DNA from: Gnetum montanum
Taxonomy: Eukaryota > Streptophyta > Gnetopsida > Gnetales > Gnetaceae
Length of the DNA stretch: 64,000 bases
Direction of reading: 5' to 3'
NCBI GenBank assembly: GCA_015680685.1
Contig: MNCI01005370.1
Span: forward strand, 53,266 to 117,265
Every line of letters starts with the position of its first letter. The first letter of the stretch is position 1. Below are positions 60,040-64,000 of this stretch, one piece after another. The notes below the pieces were generated by a model. It was not told the DNA's origin and searched no databases. It saw nothing but the letters and a program-made list of their open reading frames with translations. Both the position numbers and the translations under genes were made by a program.

Positions 60040-60398
60040 CCTCTCTTATAATTGAAATCCCTACCTTGTTAAAGGATAACTTGAAGAGTCTCCTTTCCTT
60101 TTGTAAATATTTCATTAATGAGCTTAGTATCTGTAAGTTCCTTTCCAATCTACTTATAGGAAAGGGTTAGTTTTTCATTCTTAGACTTAAGATCTAAGTT
60201 TTCCTTTTAAAGACATATATATTTTTCTTATAATTATTCTATTTCTAATTCTTTAAGATGTAATTAATTTTTCATTTTTCTACTTGTATTTTTAAAGGAA
60301 ATACTTTCATCATAAAGCAAGTCATATCTTTCTTCCAATGTATATCTTTTCATGTCATTTGTTTGATCATCAATGGAGGTCTCATAAGCAAGTGCCAT
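60040..60398 (-). pseudogene. Copia gag, N-terminal remnant
   Basis: An ATG on the minus strand at 60398, 32 bases after the PBS, opens MALAYETSIDDQ and continues with a Glu/Lys/Leu-rich, probably coiled-coil stretch before stops begin. Its place directly after the PBS supports gag; the rest of gag up to the protease is too decayed to outline. Confidence 0.5.
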
Positions 60399-60429
60399 GT
60401 TGAGAAGATGATCATATCAAAGTGTCAAA

Positions 60430-60441
60430 GCTCTAATATCA
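60430..60441 (-). promoter_or_regulatory. Primer-binding site of the copia element
   Basis: Minus strand TGATATTAGAGC, two transitions from the initiator Met tRNA site TGGTATCAGAGC, directly after an LTR end CTTCACA. Both changes are of the C-to-T / G-to-A kind. Confidence 0.7.
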
Positions 60442-61775
60442 TGTGAAGATCAAGAGCTTAAAAGGTGGTAAATAAGGTCATGTCCAAAAACTCATAAAAA
60501 ACACGCTACAAAAATACATGCTTTCCTATTTATATACTTCTGTAGTTGAAAGATAGAATCCTTGAATGCCTCTAGAAATGCTACTAAAAATATGGTTTCA
60601 AAAATTCCATAACCTATATAGATCTTTATTTATAATATATCCTTAGGTATTAAAGCTCTGAATATTCCTAAGTATTAGTGTAGGCACACCTCTTTTGATC
60701 CCCTTGTTCTTTCCTAAGTGTGTGTTTTGTAGGTTTTAGACTTGAAGAAGATGTTTTAGAAGGCTAGGAGATGTCTTGGATGAGACCTAGGAGTAATAGA
60801 AGATGTATAACTATCAAAGGATGTGCCTTGCTAAAATTTCAAAAGTCTTAGAAAAGAGGTCTTATCTACAAGAAGATATCATGGAGGAGATATCTTGTCA
60901 AATCTAGAGACATCTTGGGTAAGATGTCTTTCCATAAGAAGAGACAACTTTCCAAACCTAGAGACATCTTGACATAAGAGGAGACATCTTAGTCCCAAAG
61001 TAGACATCATGCAAAAATAGAAGAAGTCTTCCTCAAGAGTTGGGCTAACACAAAAGATGTCTTGGCAAGATCAAAGATGAACCATATGACTATGAAAAAT
61101 TTCTAAAACACTTATCACAATTTAGGAAATAGCCCAAATATGATGAAAAATGATGAAAATAGTTGAGGCAAAGGTAATAAGACTTGGAAAATATTTGAAG
61201 AGCCTCAAGTTAAGTTGAGAAAATATTTCTAGGTTTCTTGTCATTTCATTTTTCATAAAAATTATTGTGATCACCATTGTTGGTATGATGAGTAAGAGAG
61301 AGAGAGCTCTTTAGTGTGGAGAGCTTAGCAAGAGAGAGTGAGAGAGCACATTAAGTAAGTGTGATTGGTGATTGCAACTCCAATATCTACTTATAGTGTG
61401 TTGATTCTTATGTTCTATTATTTTGTATCTTACTTCTGAGTTGAGATCTTAGACCTAGGTTGTGGGAGAGATTCTCTATTTGTTTTTTATTTCATTAAGA
61501 ACAACCAATGTATGGTTGTAGAGCCCCATTCTTTGAAATATTATTTCACTATGATAGGTTTTGGATGTGTGTGGGTTTTGAGAACCCTATTGTAATCTTC
61601 TAATAAATTAAGTGAAGATAGCTAGTTTTCATACTTTTTAGTAAAAAGTTTTAATCTTTGCATAAAATATATATTTAGTATTTGAAGGTGATTTATTTTT
61701 GGAATGAATCTCCTCTAGTGATGATCTCTCTCAAGAGACTTATCCAACCCCTTAGGGTTTAACCCTTAGGTATTA
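60442..61775 (-). repeat. 5' LTR of the copia element
   Basis: On the plus strand it starts tgtgaagatc next to the PBS. 60670-61740 aligns with 54290-55336. The right end is probably near 61775-61780, where ...tattataaca would give TGTTATAATA as the LTR start on the minus strand. It holds agacatctt-type minisatellite units at 60740-61080 and an (ag)n run near 61295. Confidence 0.65.
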
Positions 61776-61789
61776 TAACATTTTGTGCA

Positions 61790-62575
61790 AACTATACACA
61801 TAGCCTTTCAAGAAAATGGAGGAAAGAAAAATAATAACAAGAAAATCACAAAAATAATGTTTCTTATTCCTTTCTTGATGCATAAAGTACATACTATGAA
61901 TAGGAAGATGATAGCAAATGATTACTTATTAACAAATGATGATGAAAATCCTTACTTTAGTACCTTGATAGTTGATCCTACTCTTATTTTATAGATCTTT
62001 TCCTATGGACATTCATTAAAATCTTAGTAATGACTAGTTAATAGTAATGAGACACTTCTCCTTTAATGGCAAGGATGTCTTATTGGCTTTCTTGATTTTT
62101 CAAGAAAGACATCTCCTTGAAAGTATAAACATCATTTATTAATAGTAGACATCTTCTCAATATTGTATATGTCTCCTCAGTGGTGTAGAAATCTTCTAAA
62201 AGTGAAGTATTATCTTGGTGTATACATCTCTAAAATGCTCTAAACTTCTTGTGTAGATTAGGTCTTAACTTAGTGTAGACATTTCCACAGGATTATAGAA
62301 GTCTCTTTTCAACTGATGGTCTTTAAGAAAGACATTTCATGTAAGAGCAAGACATCTTCTTTGGGATGTATATGTTTCCTAGGATTGGTAGACATCTCCT
62401 ATCCTTAGAAAAATTTCCAAGATTGTCAAATATGACTCTTTGTCTTTACAATGATAAACATAAACCTTCTAGCACTTTTCTATCCTACCAATGATGACTT
62501 AATTAATCTTCTTGTGTTATAAAAACTAAGGATCAAGCAAAATACATTCTTCATTTTACAAAGTTTTATCACACC
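61790..62575. other. Unassigned stretch with LTR-like minisatellite
   Basis: A short open stretch at 61785-61994 has no recognisable domain. 62050-62400 repeats words like agacatctcc about every 25-35 bases, similar to the arrays in the copia LTRs; it may be a fragment of a related LTR. Confidence 0.35.
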
Positions 62576-62579
62576 AAAA

Positions 62580-63060
62580 ATATCAACATTACTTGATGAT
62601 ATCCTAACTTTATGTTAATATCTGAGAATATATAAGCTTCTTAAAGCTAATCAAACAAGTCATCAATGCATGGAAAATGATACATGTGCTTACTATTACC
62701 TAGTTTAGGTTCTTGTAATTAATGCATAATCATAGATTTTCATCCTTCTTCCAAATAAATAACACTAGATTGTCCCATGGAAAGACATTGGAATGAATAC
62801 GATTTTTGTTCAATAGCTCCTATAAACAAATCTTTAACTCTGTTAATTCTACCAAAGCCATTTTATGAGGAACCTTTGAGATAGGATATGTTCCTAGTTG
62901 AAACTAAATCTTAAACTCAACCTCTTTCCTAGATGGCAAACTAAGTAACTTGATATGGAACACATCTAGAAACTTTTGCACCACTCGAATTTGATCTATC
63001 TCTACTATCTCTTCCTAATAGGCTAAAATCATGTAGCAACTACATTTTTTCATAGCATCA
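62580..63060 (-). pseudogene. Chromovirus-type reverse transcriptase fragment, second copy
   Basis: Minus strand: KFLDVF-like text, then SRKEVEF, SKVPHKMALVELTELKI, RIHSNVFPWDNLVLFI and CINYKNLN, equal to the linker and finger region of a Del/Tekay-type RT. It repeats the content of 63551-64000 about 960 bases away and is cut off after the finger region near 62580. Stops interrupt it. Confidence 0.75.
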
Positions 63061-63329
63061 TCTAGAATGAGTCTATATATCTACCTGGTTACCATTAGCT
63101 ATCTGTAACCTCAATGACTTCTATTGATACTTCAAACTAGTACTTAACAATGATAGTTAATTCATGTCAAACATAATATCATGCTTATTAAGATTATGAA
63201 CCATGGAAATTTTTATTAGATATACTATAATACTAGTTCTAAAAATAACATGGCCCAATAATTAAATCTTGGATTGATGGAATGAATACTTGGATAGCTA
63301 GACATACAATTGATACTCTCATAGGATCT
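63061..63329 (-). other. Junction between the two RT fragments
   Basis: Protein-like minus-strand text continues without a motif I can place. It joins the end of one RT fragment to the start of the other, so the breakpoint of the duplication, or of one element inserted next to another, lies here. Confidence 0.35.
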
Positions 63330-64000
63330 ATAACACTCCATATGTGGTTAGCATGTTTCCTCTCATCTATATAATACACCAAGATGTTATCTATAAAAAT
63401 TATCATAAACTAATCTATGAAAGATTACAATACACTATTCATCATATGCATGGGTGCTTCTAGCATGTTCATGAACCTGAACATAAGCAATAAAAACTCA
63501 TAATAATCATACTAGGTTCTAAATGTAATCTTCAGCACATCCTACTACCTAACTTGCAATTGATGATATTCTAACTTAAGATCAATATTCAAGAATATAT
63601 GAGCTTATTGAAGCTAATTAAATAATTCATCAATGAATGAAAATGAATATCATTCTCACTTTACCTAGTTTAGCTTCCTATAATCAATGCATGATCATAG
63701 ATCTTCAATCTTCTTCTAAATAAATAACACTAGATCATCCCATGAAGAAACATTAGAATGAATAAGACATTTTCCCAATAACTCTTATAGCTAAATATTT
63801 AACTTTTCTAACTCTATTGGATACTTCTTATGAGGAGCCTTTGAAATAGATGTTGTGTTGAGTTGGAGCTCAATATCAAACTCAACCTCTTTCCTAGATA
63901 GAAAACCAACTAACTTTTTATGAAACACATCTAGAAACTCCTACACCACTCAAATTGGATCTATCTCTACTATCTTTTCTTGGTTCACTAAAACCATATA
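63330..64000 (-). pseudogene. Chromovirus-type reverse transcriptase fragment, first copy
   Basis: Minus strand from the right edge: EFLDVFHKKLVGFLSRKEVEFDIEL in outline, then ISKAPHKK, ELLGKCLIHSNVSSWDDLVLFI, CIDYRKLN, YHQLQV, YYEFLLLMFRFMN and FIDNILVYYID near 63380. These are the ordered RT motifs of Ty3/gypsy chromoviruses; the catalytic D-D reads D-N. Only one RNase H is expected in this group, unlike A and B. Stops and a frame change are present, and the upstream part lies beyond the window. Confidence 0.82.

Larger units (their letters stand above)
54290..61780 (-). mobile_element. Degraded Ty1/copia retrotransposon
   Basis: Direct repeats 54290-55336 and about 60670-61740 (within an LTR starting at 60442) are its LTRs. 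Minus-strand order: 5' LTR, PBS (60441-60430), gag start (60398), protease (59757-59500), pre-integrase and integrase (57020-56000), then the polypurine tract (55356-55337) and 3' LTR. The order protease-integrase is that of Ty1/copia. Most of RT and RNase H is missing, and 57040-59480 holds foreign or unrecognisable sequence. The left LTR is truncated at about 54290. Confidence 0.75.

Noticed and set aside
1-64000. Host genes, tRNA or rRNA genes
   Set aside because: I found no tRNA-like fold with conserved boxes, no rRNA sequence, and no exon set matching a known cellular protein outside the elements described.

Overview
This window is plant nuclear DNA made almost wholly of old, decayed transposable elements; I see no ordinary host gene, tRNA or rRNA. 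It is AT-rich, has long stretches without coding, long-terminal-repeat (LTR) elements up to about 20.7 kb, many in-frame stops that replace glutamine codons, and one run of N. This fits a large, repeat-rich plant genome, perhaps a gymnosperm, but the species cannot be fixed from the sequence.

Layout. 1-1343 (minus): GC-rich, fully open 5' part of a LINE ORF1-type (DUF4283) gene running off the left edge. 2.5-3.1 kb: a 500-bp insertion between perfect 18-bp direct repeats. 4.54 kb: primer-binding site (PBS) and LTR end of a chromovirus-like element. 8126-8624: solo LTR with a 5-bp target duplication. 8951-29610 (minus): element A, a very long Ty3/gypsy element of the Tat type (dual RNase H). 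32836-33321: an LTR related to the 8.1-kb solo LTR, inverted, with a PBS. 34425-52108 (plus): element B, a second member of A's family in opposite orientation, interrupted by a younger solo LTR (41208-42069) and a 352-N gap. 54.3-61.8 kb (minus): a degraded Ty1/copia element. 62.6-64.0 kb (minus): two partial copies of a chromovirus reverse transcriptase.

The most notable feature is in A and B. Between the gag-protease block and the reverse transcriptase block, each carries a gene on the strand opposite to gag-pol: about 19.0-23.2 kb plus in A and 41.0-45.6 kb minus in B. The two copies align exon by exon. They share splice signals at matching places, introns mostly 80-125 bp long, a glutamate-rich coiled-coil exon, and a C-terminal tail with five aspartates followed by prolines. 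Introns could persist there because the genomic RNA is read from the other strand. I do not recognise the protein. Extra antisense ORFs are known in Tat elements, but this placement inside gag-pol and the multi-intron structure deserve a closer look.

None of the elements looks active. B's pol keeps one reading frame for about 3.4 kb but has about three dozen stops, many at glutamine positions still intact in A, as expected from C-to-T decay of methylated DNA.
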